Shown here: positions 39,205-49,538 of the stretch, in pieces
Layout: each line of letters opens with the position of its first letter
Position numbering within the stretch: the stretch's first letter is position 1
Source of the DNA: Anaerolineaceae bacterium
GTDB taxonomy: Bacteria > Chloroflexota > Anaerolineae > Anaerolineales > Villigracilaceae
Reading direction: 5' to 3'
Length of the DNA: 64,000 nt
NCBI GenBank assembly: GCA_009772985.1
Contig: WOUS01000002.1
Location: 1 to 64,000, forward strand
Program-made: the position numbers and the translations under genes
Notes under the pieces: model-generated
Seen by the model: only the letters and a program-made list of their open reading frames with translations
Database searches by the model: none
Told to the model about the DNA's origin: nothing

Positions 39205-40761
39205 TTACTTGACGGTGATCGTCAGAAGATGGGTGGCTTCGTCGTAAACGAATTCGACGGTGCCAGCAGCGGTCAGGCTGAACGTGTAGTTCGGGCCATC
39301 CTGCTTGCCGTCGCTGCCGTAGTTGGTCGTCCAGGTGCCGTCCAGCGCAACCTTGCCTTCGTAGTTGCCGGCCGGCAGGGTGAACGGACCGGAGCGCCAG
39401 AGACCGTCATCGCCTTTGATCATGGCGGTGGTGGCGCAATCGGGCGACCAGTCAGCTGCGCAGCCCGCGGCGGCCTGGTAGGAACCAGGCACGTTGACCA
39501 TGCCGGTCAGCGGGTTGGCGATCACGTTGCGGATCTTATTGGCGGCATCGGTCATTGACACTTCGGCAGTGCTCGTACCTTGCACGGCGAGGGTGATACC
39601 GTTGTTCCAGTTTGCCCACACCGCGCCCATGGCCGGGATGCCGGGCATCATGGTCGCGTTGGCGCCAGCCTTGCCCATGGCCAGCAGGTCGGGATCAGCG
39701 GTAGTCTCGAGCACGGGGATGAAAGCGGACGGGCGCTTGCCAGCCTCGTACAGTTTCTGCATGGTTTCTTCGGTGGCCACGAACTCATTCAGGAAGGTCT
39801 GGGCCAGGAGTATGTTCTCGCTCTGGGCGTTGATATAGATGCCCTGCGTGCCAGCAAAGGGACTGCCTGGGCCGGCGGGGCCAGCCGGGAAGAAGTCCGC
39901 TATGGCGTAGTGTACGCCAGACTGGCGGATGCGGTCGAGGGCCCACGGGCCGGCGATAATGAAGGGCGCTTTGCCGGTTTCGAACAGCGCGTGGTTGTTG
40001 GCCCAGTCAAAGTCGGTGGGGATGTCACCCTTCGCAGCCAGATCGGCGAGGAACTGCACTCCGGCGATCATGCCGGGGCTGTCAACACCGACATCCTGGT
40101 CGTCCCAGTTGCCGGCGTCATTCTTGCCGAAAACGTACCCGCCGAAGGCGGTCCACAAAGGATACATATTGTAATCCAGACCGCCGGGTAGGGCTATAAC
40201 GTAGGTCACTTTCCCTTCGGCCATGAGGGCTTCGCCGACGCTCACAACCTCATCCCAGGTGGCGGGAGGGGTCTGGACCAGGTCGGTGTTGTAGAAGAAG
40301 CCCAGGTTCTCGGTGGCGTACGGCATGCAGTACAGCTGGCCATCGAAGGTGCAGGCGTTAACGGCAACGGGGACAAACAGATCAGCCTTATCGCCCAGGT
40401 CAATTGGGGCGAGCAAGCCATTGGCCACCATTGTAGCAGCCTGGTCGTGCGGCACGCCGAACAGGATGTCGGGGCCTTCACCCACCGGGGCGGCAATCTG
40501 GAAGTCGTCGCGCAGGGAAGCCTTGAGCACGACCACCAGTTCGATGTTGTAGGCAGCCAACACCTCATCGGCCAGATCTTCGAGGATCGGGGCGCGGGTG
40601 TCATCTGCCCAAACCACCAGGGTGCCAGCCGGTCCAACCGGGGCAGCGGTGGGAACATCGGTCGCGGGCTGAGTTGCAACCGGCGTCTTCGGAGCGCAGG
40701 CGGTCAACAGCATGGTTGCGATCATCATGATGCTGACCAGGAAGAACAGTGTGCGTTTCAT
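39205..40761 (-). CDS. malE: Maltodextrin-binding lipoprotein fused to a C-terminal X25-type domain
   Basis: A 518-residue extracytoplasmic solute-binding protein. The signal ends LLTA-C22. Residues about 45-415 follow the MalE fold (AGTLVVWADD, then DILFGVPHD and GKAPFIIAGPWAL). The last 92 residues (about 425-518), with VPGSYQAAAGCAADWSPDC and LPAGNYEGKVALDGTWTTNYG, match the X25 module found next to amylopullulanase catalytic domains. Fusion to a binding protein would add a second starch-contact site. The open frame reaches 40815, but the ATG at 40761 starts the signal peptide. First transporter gene of the locus. Confidence 0.9.
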   Translation of the reverse strand: MKRTLFFLVSIMMIATMLLTACAPKTPVATQPATDVPTAAPVGPAGTLVVWADDTRAPILEDLADEVLAAYNIELVVVLKASLRDDFQIAAPVGEGPDILFGVPHDQAATMVANGLLAPIDLGDKADLFVPVAVNACTFDGQLYCMPYATENLGFFYNTDLVQTPPATWDEVVSVGEALMAEGKVTYVIALPGGLDYNMYPLWTAFGGYVFGKNDAGNWDDQDVGVDSPGMIAGVQFLADLAAKGDIPTDFDWANNHALFETGKAPFIIAGPWALDRIRQSGVHYAIADFFPAGPAGPGSPFAGTQGIYINAQSENILLAQTFLNEFVATEETMQKLYEAGKRPSAFIPVLETTADPDLLAMGKAGANATMMPGIPAMGAVWANWNNGITLAVQGTSTAEVSMTDAANKIRNVIANPLTGMVNVPGSYQAAAGCAADWSPDCATTAMIKGDDGLWRSGPFTLPAGNYEGKVALDGTWTTNYGSDGKQDGPNYTFSLTAAGTVEFVYDEATHLLTITVK

Positions 40762-40849
40762 TTTTTCTCTTTCTCCTTGTGTAAAATGGGTGAAATTTTG
40801 CGAGCGTCTGCACATGGCAGGGCTTCACATCTGAGGAAATGGTCAATGT

Positions 40850-42124
40850 TCATGTTGTCACCAGACTCTTTTCGAGAGTCGTTTGGGGGAACCTCACCTC
40901 CTTTCGGTCTGCGACTTGATGGAGCGCGATGGTTAAGGCCTGGATGACTGCGCCCATGCTGGATGAACGGCGGCCCAGCGTGGATGTGGTGATGCGTACT
41001 ACGCGCGTTGCCGCTGGAAGACTGCGGCGCTGGACAGCCTGGCGCATCGGTTCCAGAAGGATGTCGCCGGTCTGCGCCACGCCGCCGCCGATAATGACCA
41101 TGCCTGGATTGAAAAGGTTCACGAGGCCCGCAATGGCAATCCCGATATGGGAGCCGGCCTGGCGGAGAATTTGCTGGGCGATCAGGTCGCCCCGCCGGGC
41201 GGCAGCGGCCACGTCGCGGGCGGTGATGTTGTCCGCGGGCTGGGAGGCGGCGAGTTGTGTGCGCTGCCCCTTGCGGACCGCTTCACGGGCCTGCTCGGCG
41301 ATTGCCCGGCCTCCGGCGATGGCTTCGAGGCAGCCCTGGTTGCCGCACGCGCACACCGGCCCGTTTTCGTCAATGGTCAGGTGGCCGATCTCTCCCGCCG
41401 ACCCGGTAACGCCGCGGTAGATCTGGCCGTCCAGCAGCAGCCCGGCGCCGATGCCGGTGCCAACCTTGATGTACGCCAGGTTGCGTTCGCCGCGCCCGGC
41501 GCCGGCAGCCCACTCTCCCAGCGCGCCCAGTTCGGCGTCGTTGTTGACCGAGACCGGACAGCCCCAGCGTTTTTCGAGCGTGTCGCGGATGGGGAAGCGG
41601 TCCCAGCCGGGCATGAGAGGCGGAGAAAGCACCATGCCGGCTGCGCTGACGATTGGACCGGGGACGCCAATGCCGACTGCCAGGATATCGTGGAGGTCCA
41701 GCCCCGCTTTCGCCAGCAGTTCGCGCACCCGCCGGTCTGTCTCGGCGAGACAGGCCTCCGGGCCTTGCTGGATATCCATCCCGATCTCGGCCTCCTCGAG
41801 GATGCGGGCCGAAAGGTCTGCCATGAGCAGCCCCATGTGCGTTGCACCGAGGTCAATCCCGACCACCCAGCCGCGCATTGGATTGATCTCCAGCACAACC
41901 GGCGGGCGTCCGCTGCGGACGTTGAGCCGTTCGGCTTCGCGGATGACGCTGGTTGCCATCAGGTCGTTGACGATGGCCGTGATCGCGGCGCGGGTCAGGT
42001 CCATGCGGCGGGCGATCTCCACGCGGGAAATCCCGCCGGGAGTAAAGCGGATTAAGTCAAGAATGGTATGTTTGTTAATGTTCTTGACATTCTGAACAGG
42101 AGTTGACCAGATAATACTATTCAC
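40850..42124 (-). CDS. ROK-family transcriptional repressor
   Basis: A 424-residue regulator. The N-terminal winged helix (about 12-70, ISRVEIARRMDLTRAAITAIVNDL) binds DNA. The ROK sugar-binding domain shows GIGVPGPI, VNNDAELGALGE and the zinc motif CACGNQGCLE. It should respond to a sugar from maltodextrin metabolism. GTG at 42124 is chosen because AGGA lies 9 nt upstream. TTG at 42133 is also in frame. It is the first gene of the maltodextrin run and probably autoregulated by the TTAACTAAT boxes at its promoter. Confidence 0.9.
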   Translation of the reverse strand: MNSIIWSTPVQNVKNINKHTILDLIRFTPGGISRVEIARRMDLTRAAITAIVNDLMATSVIREAERLNVRSGRPPVVLEINPMRGWVVGIDLGATHMGLLMADLSARILEEAEIGMDIQQGPEACLAETDRRVRELLAKAGLDLHDILAVGIGVPGPIVSAAGMVLSPPLMPGWDRFPIRDTLEKRWGCPVSVNNDAELGALGEWAAGAGRGERNLAYIKVGTGIGAGLLLDGQIYRGVTGSAGEIGHLTIDENGPVCACGNQGCLEAIAGGRAIAEQAREAVRKGQRTQLAASQPADNITARDVAAAARRGDLIAQQILRQAGSHIGIAIAGLVNLFNPGMVIIGGGVAQTGDILLEPMRQAVQRRSLPAATRVVRITTSTLGRRSSSMGAVIQALTIALHQVADRKEVRFPQTTLEKSLVTT

Positions 42125-42168
42125 AACCTGCAATCCTACCGAAAATGAGCATAATCCTTACAAAATGC

Positions 42169-42217
42169 TTAACTAATCATAGCATATCTCAATACTTTGT
42201 CAAGTCATTTAACTAAT
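42169..42217 (-). promoter_or_regulatory. ROK promoter flanked by two TTAACTAAT boxes
   Basis: Reverse strand: TTGACA (42198-42203), 16-nt spacer, TATGAT (42176-42181). Identical boxes TTAACTAAT lie at 42169-42177, overlapping the -10, and at 42209-42217, upstream of the -35, 40 nt apart. This fits an autorepressor binding two sites around its promoter. Confidence 0.75.
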
Positions 42218-42231
42218 GTGCTTTCTTAAAA

Positions 42232-42259
42232 TTTCAGCGCGCCCGAAGGCGCGCTGAAA
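42232..42259 (-). terminator. Terminator of enolase gene
   Basis: Perfect 12-bp stem TTTCAGCGCGCC/GGCGCGCTGAAA with a 4-nt loop (TTCG on the reverse strand), followed by ATTTTAAG, 20 nt after the stop. Confidence 0.85.
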
Positions 42260-42279
42260 ACAGGCGATGTTTGCCGGTT

Positions 42280-43605
<1,326 letters not shown>

Positions 43606-43896
43606 TTACCTCGTCCGATACTTGCCTTTCTTCTCTCTGACTTGATGCAATGCTGGCAGGAAATGTTCCTCTGCCTGTTCGATCAGTGGAGTGATTGCCA
43701 GATCCTCGTCAATTTCTGGCCAACGAATTCCATATCCTGCGGGAGAAATTTCGAAATGCTTGCGCTGCGCCGGTGTGGCCCTGGCGAGACGCGGAGAACA
43801 ATCTGACCAGGACAGCCGATAGGTTTTCCCGTCTATGGTCAGGTGCAGGGTATCCACATCGGCTTTAATGGATTGGATGTTATGTGCTTTAATCAT
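43606..43896 (-). CDS. DUF2442 protein (second gene of DUF4160/DUF2442 pair)
   Basis: A 96-residue protein. The ending GIRWPEIDEDLAITPL is the diagnostic DUF2442 motif, after a small beta-rich part (KAHNIQSIKADVDTLHLTIDGKTYRL). GGAG lies upstream and the ATG overlaps the previous stop by four bases. DUF2442 and DUF4160 genes are commonly adjacent in bacteria and have been proposed as a toxin-antitoxin-like pair. That role is not established. The C-terminus is rich in Lys/Arg. Confidence 0.88.
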   Translation of the reverse strand: MIKAHNIQSIKADVDTLHLTIDGKTYRLSWSDCSPRLARATPAQRKHFEISPAGYGIRWPEIDEDLAITPLIEQAEEHFLPALHQVREKKGKYRTR

Positions 43897-44150
43897 TCCA
43901 ACTCTCCATGCTGGTGCGCCTCGTACATCGAAACAATGTAGTCGAAGTTGTCAAAGATGATCCTGCGGATGGCGCGGATGTCGGCGGGATTGGCGTTGTA
44001 AACGTGGGCTTCAACGATGTCAAATTGGTTAGGATAGAGCCAGAATTTACATTCCACATCTCCTTTTCGGGCGTGGATATGCACCGGCTCATTGCGTTCG
44101 TTGGAATAGAAAAATAACCGCCAGCCGTAAATGAAAAGGATTGTTGGCAT
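43893..44150 (-). CDS. DUF4160 protein (first gene of the pair)
   Basis: An 85-residue protein. The opening MPTILFIYGWRLFFYSNERN and the following EPVHIHARKGDVECKFWL match DUF4160. Its ATG is 8 nt after a TATAAT that lies inside the last codons of pyrG, and it has no Shine-Dalgarno, so expression is probably from a nearly leaderless transcript. The stop overlaps the DUF2442 start (ATGA). A two-gene stabilising or toxin-antitoxin-like function is possible. Confidence 0.88.
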   Translation of the reverse strand: MPTILFIYGWRLFFYSNERNEPVHIHARKGDVECKFWLYPNQFDIVEAHVYNANPADIRAIRRIIFDNFDYIVSMYEAHQHGELE

Positions 44151-44154
44151 CGCT

Positions 44155-45765
44155 TTAAATTATAGCACGTTCCTTCGCCGCCTTGACCAATCCCACAAAC
44201 AGTGGATGGGGCCGCATTGGCCGCGACAAAAACTCCGGGTGGAACTGCGAGCCGACCATGTAGGGGTGGTCTTTCAGTTCGGCGATCTCCACCAGTTTGC
44301 CATCCGGCGAGATGCCGGAGAAGACCATCCCGGCCTTTTCGAATTCCTGCTTGAAAGTATTGTTAAATTCCCAGCGGTGGCGGTGACGCTCTTCCACTTT
44401 TTTCTCGCCGTACGCGGCGGCGGCCTTCGTCCCCGGCTGGAGGGCGCACGGATACAGGCCCAGGCGCATGGTCCCGCCCATGTCGGTGATGGAACGCTGC
44501 TCCAGCATCAGGTCAATGACCGGGTGCGCGGTCGAGCGGTCGAACTCGGTCGAGTTGGCGTCCTCGTGGCCGAGCACATCCCGGGCGAACTCGATGCACA
44601 TCAACTGCATCCCCAGGCACAGGCCGAGATACGGGACCTTGTTCTCGCGCGCATACTTCGCCGCCTGGATCTTGCCCTCGGTGCCGCGCGAGCCGAATCC
44701 GCCCGGCACGATGATCCCGTCCGCCGATTTGACCGCGTCCCAACCCTTGCCCTTTTCCAGGTCGGTGGAGAGCACCCACGAAATTTCGGCCTCCAGTCCC
44801 TGCGACAGGGCGGCGTGCGCCACCGCCTCCCGCACCGACATGTAGGCATCCTTCAACTCGACGTACTTGCCGACCAGGGCGATGCGGACCTTCGGCTTGT
44901 CCTTCTTGACCCGCTCCACCAGTTTCTTCCACGGACCCCAGTCCGGTTTTGCGCTGGGACGCAGCCCCAGCCGTTCGACGAGGAAATCGCCCACGCCGGC
45001 CTTCTCCAGCAGGAGCGGCACCTCGTACAGCACCGGCGTGGTGACCATCGGGACGACGGCGCGCTTGTCCACGTCGCAGAACAGGGCGATCTTGTCGCGC
45101 AGCCCCTCTTCCACCGGGAAGTCGGAGCGGGCGATGATCATGTTCGGCGAGATGCCGATGGAGCGCAGCGCCGCCACCGAGTGCTGGGTGGGCTTGGTCT
45201 TGAGTTCCTGCGTCGCGCCGATAAAGGGCAGCCAGGTCACATGGACGAAGAAAACGTTCTCGCGCCCGACCTCGTTGCGGAGTTGGCGCAGGGCTTCGAG
45301 GAACGGCTGCGACTCGATGTCGCCCACCGTCCCGCCCACCTCGACCAACACGATCTCGGCCCCGGTCTCTTTGGCCACCAGTCCGATGCGGCGCTTGATC
45401 TCATTGGTGATGTGCGGGATGACCTGGATCGTCCCGCCGAGGTAGTCGCCGCGGCGTTCGTTGCCGATGACTTCGGCATACACCTGCCCGGTGGTGAAGT
45501 TGGAGACGCGGCGCAGGCGGATGTCCACGAACCGTTCGTAGTGGCCCAGGTCTAGGTCCGTTTCCGCGCCGTCGTCGAGCACGTAGACTTCGCCGTGCTG
45601 GTACGGACTCATCGTCCCCGGGTCCACGTTGATGTACGGGTCGAGTTTCTGGACCGTGACCCTGAATCCGCGCGACTTGAGCAGCAATCCGGTGGCGGCG
45701 GCGGTCACGCCCTTGCCGACCGACGAAACGACTCCGCCGGTGAAGAAGATGTATTTAGCAGGCAT
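44155..45765 (-). CDS. pyrG: CTP synthase
   Basis: A 536-residue enzyme making CTP from UTP, ATP and glutamine. The synthetase domain begins KYIFFTGGVVSSVGKG, and LDPYINVDPGTMSPYQHGEV and HITNEIKRRI are conserved. The glutaminase domain has the nucleophile Cys in LGLCLGMQLM (about 386) and the catalytic His-Pro-Glu in SQFHPEF. AGAGG at 6 nt favours ATG 45765 over GTG 45771. Its end carries the promoter of the DUF4160 gene. Confidence 0.97.
   Translation of the reverse strand: MPAKYIFFTGGVVSSVGKGVTAAATGLLLKSRGFRVTVQKLDPYINVDPGTMSPYQHGEVYVLDDGAETDLDLGHYERFVDIRLRRVSNFTTGQVYAEVIGNERRGDYLGGTIQVIPHITNEIKRRIGLVAKETGAEIVLVEVGGTVGDIESQPFLEALRQLRNEVGRENVFFVHVTWLPFIGATQELKTKPTQHSVAALRSIGISPNMIIARSDFPVEEGLRDKIALFCDVDKRAVVPMVTTPVLYEVPLLLEKAGVGDFLVERLGLRPSAKPDWGPWKKLVERVKKDKPKVRIALVGKYVELKDAYMSVREAVAHAALSQGLEAEISWVLSTDLEKGKGWDAVKSADGIIVPGGFGSRGTEGKIQAAKYARENKVPYLGLCLGMQLMCIEFARDVLGHEDANSTEFDRSTAHPVIDLMLEQRSITDMGGTMRLGLYPCALQPGTKAAAAYGEKKVEERHRHRWEFNNTFKQEFEKAGMVFSGISPDGKLVEIAELKDHPYMVGSQFHPEFLSRPMRPHPLFVGLVKAAKERAII
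44159..44164 (-). promoter_or_regulatory. Extended -10 promoter inside the pyrG 3' end
   Basis: The reverse strand reads GTGCTATAAT. The hexamer ends 8 nt before the DUF4160 ATG and overlaps the last codons of pyrG. Confidence 0.55.
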
Positions 45766-45863
45766 GTGCACCTCTCAAAACAAGGGCGTGGGGAGGGCCA
45801 TTGAGTGGCGTCCTCCCCACGCGGGTTGACGTGTGTCCGAAACGGTTGGCGTTTGTGCGGTTT

Positions 45864-46238
45864 TCATCCGACCAGTTTCACCAGGTCTTCCGCCGCCCGG
45901 CGCATCTCGAGGAAGATCAGGCCGAGTTTGGCCTCCTGCCGGGCCAGAACGGTCAGCACCGCTTCCGCCCCGACGGAGGTCAGCACGATGAAGCCGCCGT
46001 CGCCCTTGATGTAGACTTGCTCCAGCCCGCCGCGTCCGAGTTCCCCGGCGATGCGTTCGCCCAGCGAGAGCATGGCGGCCGACATGGCCGAGACGCGGTC
46101 CTCCTCCGACTCTTGCGGCAGGGCCGAAGCGATGATCAGCCCATCCACAGAAACGACGGCTGAGGCTTCGATATCCGGTGCGGCGGCTTGCAGGTTGCGG
46201 AGCCGGTTGACCATTTGTTCGCTGCGATTTTGACTCAT
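45864..46238 (-). CDS. Roadblock/LC7 domain protein
   Basis: A 124-residue protein with the Roadblock/LC7 fold (ASAVVSVDGLIIASALPQ, then MSAAMLSLGERIAGEL and the QVYIKGDGGFIVLTSVG strand). Such proteins act as GTPase regulators (MglB-like) or scaffolds in bacteria. No Ras-like GTPase gene is adjacent. GGAG sits 9 nt before the ATG. Its -10 element is framed by a 12-bp perfect inverted repeat, suggesting tight repression. Confidence 0.88.
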   Translation of the reverse strand: MSQNRSEQMVNRLRNLQAAAPDIEASAVVSVDGLIIASALPQESEEDRVSAMSAAMLSLGERIAGELGRGGLEQVYIKGDGGFIVLTSVGAEAVLTVLARQEAKLGLIFLEMRRAAEDLVKLVG

Positions 46239-46255
46239 GCAGATTTCTCCGGGCG

Positions 46256-46289
46256 TTTGGAATTCCCTATATTATACGGGAATTCCAAA
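46256..46289 (-). promoter_or_regulatory. Perfect 12-bp operator-like dyad around the -10 of the roadblock gene
   Basis: TTTGGAATTCCC (46256-46267) and GGGAATTCCAAA (46278-46289) are exact reverse complements separated by 10 nt. That spacer contains the reverse-strand TATAAT (46271-46276). A repressor bound here would block RNA polymerase. Confidence 0.7.
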
Positions 46290-46403
46290 AATCGTGTATG
46301 CCAGGTGGATTACAAACACGTGTTTTGCTCACGGACTCTTCGACAGACTCAGGCCTGGCGGTACGGCAATCGTGTTTTTTTTCCGTGAGCGGGAGAGAAG
46401 TCC

Positions 46404-46437
46404 GTCTTGTCCGTGCGATCCGTGTCCGACGTTTTTC
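46404..46437. repeat. Word-type repeat fragment (TCCGTGTCC)
   Basis: CTTGTCCGTGCGATCCGTGT and the following CCGACGTTTTTC match 52750-52781 (CTTGTCCGTTGGCTCCGTGT...). The two copies sit just downstream of unrelated reverse-strand genes. A TTCGACAGACTCAGG repeat and an inverted CTCACGG/CCGTGAG pair lie nearby. Confidence 0.55.
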
Positions 46438-46767
46438 ATTTTCCAAGTTTCACCAGAATCTTCCAGAAGATGCGCCTCAGGGCGTTGCCGAGCCAGCCGC
46501 CGATAACGATCGCCAGCAGCAGCCCGCCGAAGAACGCGAAGCAGGAAACGGCCGTGACCGTGGATGCCGCCAGCGAATCGGACGACAGATTGTCGCGCAG
46601 GATGACGAACAAAGTCACCCACAACGCCAGCATGACGATCACCATCATGAACGAAACGGCGTTGATGGCGCGCCCGGTCCAGGTGCGCTGCAGGTCCCGG
46701 CAGGTCCGGTCGGTGAACGTGGCCTGGAACCAGGCGATGGCCCGCTGGAACAGTTTTTTCACGCCCA

Positions 46768-46768
<1 letters not shown>
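46436..46768 (-). CDS. Small two-helix membrane protein, guaB-linked
   Basis: A 110-residue protein with no recognised family. Hydrophobic segments lie at about 34-58 and 73-96, bordered by basic residues. Its ATG overlaps the guaB stop (TGATG), with AGGA upstream, so it is translationally coupled to IMP dehydrogenase. No purine-related motif is visible. Function unknown. Confidence 0.7.
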
Positions 46769-48318
<1,550 letters not shown>

Positions 48319-48409
48319 TTACATCAAAAGCCGGAACCCTGTGCCGGTTTTTAAGACGCGGCGCACATTTTCCTGACAATCCTGTAACCTGACAGCGGTG
48401 TAAGATGGG

Positions 48410-48437
48410 TTGATTTTCTGAGCGGATCGTATATAAT
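48410..48437 (+). promoter_or_regulatory. Promoter of the riboswitch-controlled transcript
   Basis: TTGATT (48410-48415), 16-nt spacer, TATAAT (48432-48437). Transcription should start near 48444, about 30 nt before aptamer 1. Confidence 0.75.
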
Positions 48438-48471
48438 CATCGTTGTAAGTAAACTCACTTTAACAATTGAG

Positions 48472-48558
48472 TCCGATAATGGCAAACCCGGTGAAAACCG
48501 GGGACGCAAAGCCATGGGTCTAAAACCGGGAAACCGGTCACGACTGCCAGGCCGCCGA
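48472..48558 (+). ncRNA. Cyclic-di-GMP-I riboswitch (GEMM), first of a tandem pair
   Basis: All hallmarks of the GEMM-I aptamer are present: GGCAAACC, a GAAA-tetraloop stem (CCCGGT-GAAA-ACCGGG), GACGCAAAGCC, a tetraloop-receptor stem with GGTCTAAAACC and a closing CTGCCAGGCCGCC. The G just before CAAA (48482) is the base that selects c-di-GMP over cyclic GMP-AMP in studied members. Its 3' strand GCCAGGCC (48546-48553) is exactly complementary to GGCCTGGC in the terminator's 5' arm. So it can act as antiterminator when ligand is absent. Confidence 0.93.
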
Positions 48559-48587
48559 AGACGATGATCGCAAGATCATATATTTCG

Positions 48588-48619
48588 CGGGCCTGGCTCA
48601 TAGTCAGGCCCGTTTTGTT
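48588..48619 (+). terminator. Intrinsic terminator of riboswitch 1
   Basis: CGGGCCTG/CAGGCCCG (8 bp) with a 9-nt loop followed by TTTTGTTT. It lies 30 nt after aptamer 1 and before aptamer 2. Confidence 0.88.
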
Positions 48620-48635
48620 TCCAAATGCCATTCGT

Positions 48636-48722
48636 TCGATAAAGGCAAATCCGGCGAAAGCCGGAGACGCAAAGCCATGGGTCTAAAACCGCTGCGGCGG
48701 TCATGACTGCCAGGTTGCCGAA
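48636..48722 (+). ncRNA. Cyclic-di-GMP-I riboswitch (GEMM), second of a tandem pair
   Basis: Contains GGCAAATCC, the GAAA-tetraloop stem TCCGGC-GAAA-GCCGGA, GACGCAAAGCC, the receptor stem with GGTCTAAAACC and the close CTGCCAGGTTGCCG. The selectivity G is kept (48645). It is about 70% identical to aptamer 1 but differs in loop P3. A helix CTTCCCG (48753-48759)/CGGGAGG (48775-48781) downstream covers the Shine-Dalgarno of the next gene, so this copy could control translation. Confidence 0.93.
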
Positions 48723-48752
48723 AACGAGGAGACGCCTTGAACAGCAGGCACA

Positions 48753-48781
48753 CTTCCCGTTTTCACCACTTTTTCGGGAGG
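48753..48781 (+). promoter_or_regulatory. Hairpin masking the ribosome-binding site
   Basis: CTTCCCG pairs with CGGGAGG (7 bp, one G-U). GGGAGG (48776-48781) is the Shine-Dalgarno, 7 nt before the ATG at 48789. Confidence 0.65.
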
Positions 48782-48788
48782 TTCTGCC

Positions 48789-49427
48789 ATGAAAACCAAA
48801 CTGTCCAAGGCGTTTGTACTTCTCCTGGTTGTGCTCGTTCAGCTCGCGGCCTTTGTCCCGGCGCACGCGGCCGGCCAGTCAGGGGAGACTGCCCTCGCCC
48901 CCCTGCCGTCGCTCAACGATTTCGTCGCTTCGGTCAAGGACGGCTCGGCGAACACCGTCCGGGGTGTGTATGTTCCGGGCAAGTTCGCCCTGCCCGTGAT
49001 CCAGCAGCCGGAGGGGAAGGGCGGCTACGTCTCGCGTGACGACGGCGTTGTGACCCAGTACGGGTATGCCGCCCGCAAGGGCACCGTCGGCCTGCTGGCG
49101 CACAACTACCTGGCCGGCTCCAAATTCACCACTCTCGCGGCGGGCCAGATAGTCCAGATCGTCTATGGCGACGGACGGATCGTGAACTACGAAATCGCCC
49201 ACGTCTACCGCTACCAGGCGCTCCAGCCGAACAGCGCTTCGAGCATCCTCGTCAACCTGGACGATAACAAGCAGTACACCGCCTGGGACGTGTTCCAGAA
49301 GGTCTACACCGGCGGCGACCACGTCACCTTCCAGACCTGCATCGAAGCGAACGGGGAACTTTCCTGGGGGCGGCTGTTCGTCGTTGCCCTGCCTTACGTT
49401 GATGAGGCCAATCCTTCGAACAAGTAG
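48789..49427 (+). CDS. Secreted sortase-like protein under tandem c-di-GMP riboswitches
   Basis: A 212-residue exported protein. A Sec signal (about 1-28, ending PAHA-AG) is followed by a Ser/Gly linker and a sortase-fold domain. The triad can be placed at H105 (LLAHNYLAG), C184 (FQTCI) and R195 (WGRLFVVA). There is no second membrane helix or sorting-signal region, so it is either a soluble transpeptidase or a catalytic relative. GGGAGG at 7 nt marks the ATG. C-di-GMP control suggests a role in attachment or surface structure. A terminator follows. Confidence 0.85.
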   Translation: MKTKLSKAFVLLLVVLVQLAAFVPAHAAGQSGETALAPLPSLNDFVASVKDGSANTVRGVYVPGKFALPVIQQPEGKGGYVSRDDGVVTQYGYAARKGTVGLLAHNYLAGSKFTTLAAGQIVQIVYGDGRIVNYEIAHVYRYQALQPNSASSILVNLDDNKQYTAWDVFQKVYTGGDHVTFQTCIEANGELSWGRLFVVALPYVDEANPSNK

Positions 49428-49447
49428 CATAATAGCCCACTGTCTCG

Positions 49448-49480
49448 AAGGGCGGATGGCGTCCGGTCGTCCGCCCTTTT
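49448..49480 (+). terminator. Terminator of the sortase-like gene
   Basis: AAGGGCGGA/TCCGCCCTT stem (9 bp) with a 13-nt loop ending in TTTT. Confidence 0.85.
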
Positions 49481-49538
49481 GCATGGGGGCGGGCGGCGAA
49501 AGTACCTTTGGGCGGGAAGGATTCTTTAACATTTGGGG

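Noticed and set aside
48576-48866. 96-codon frame on the - strand across the second riboswitch
   Set aside because: It runs antisense to two conserved RNA structures and a signal-peptide gene, without protein similarity.
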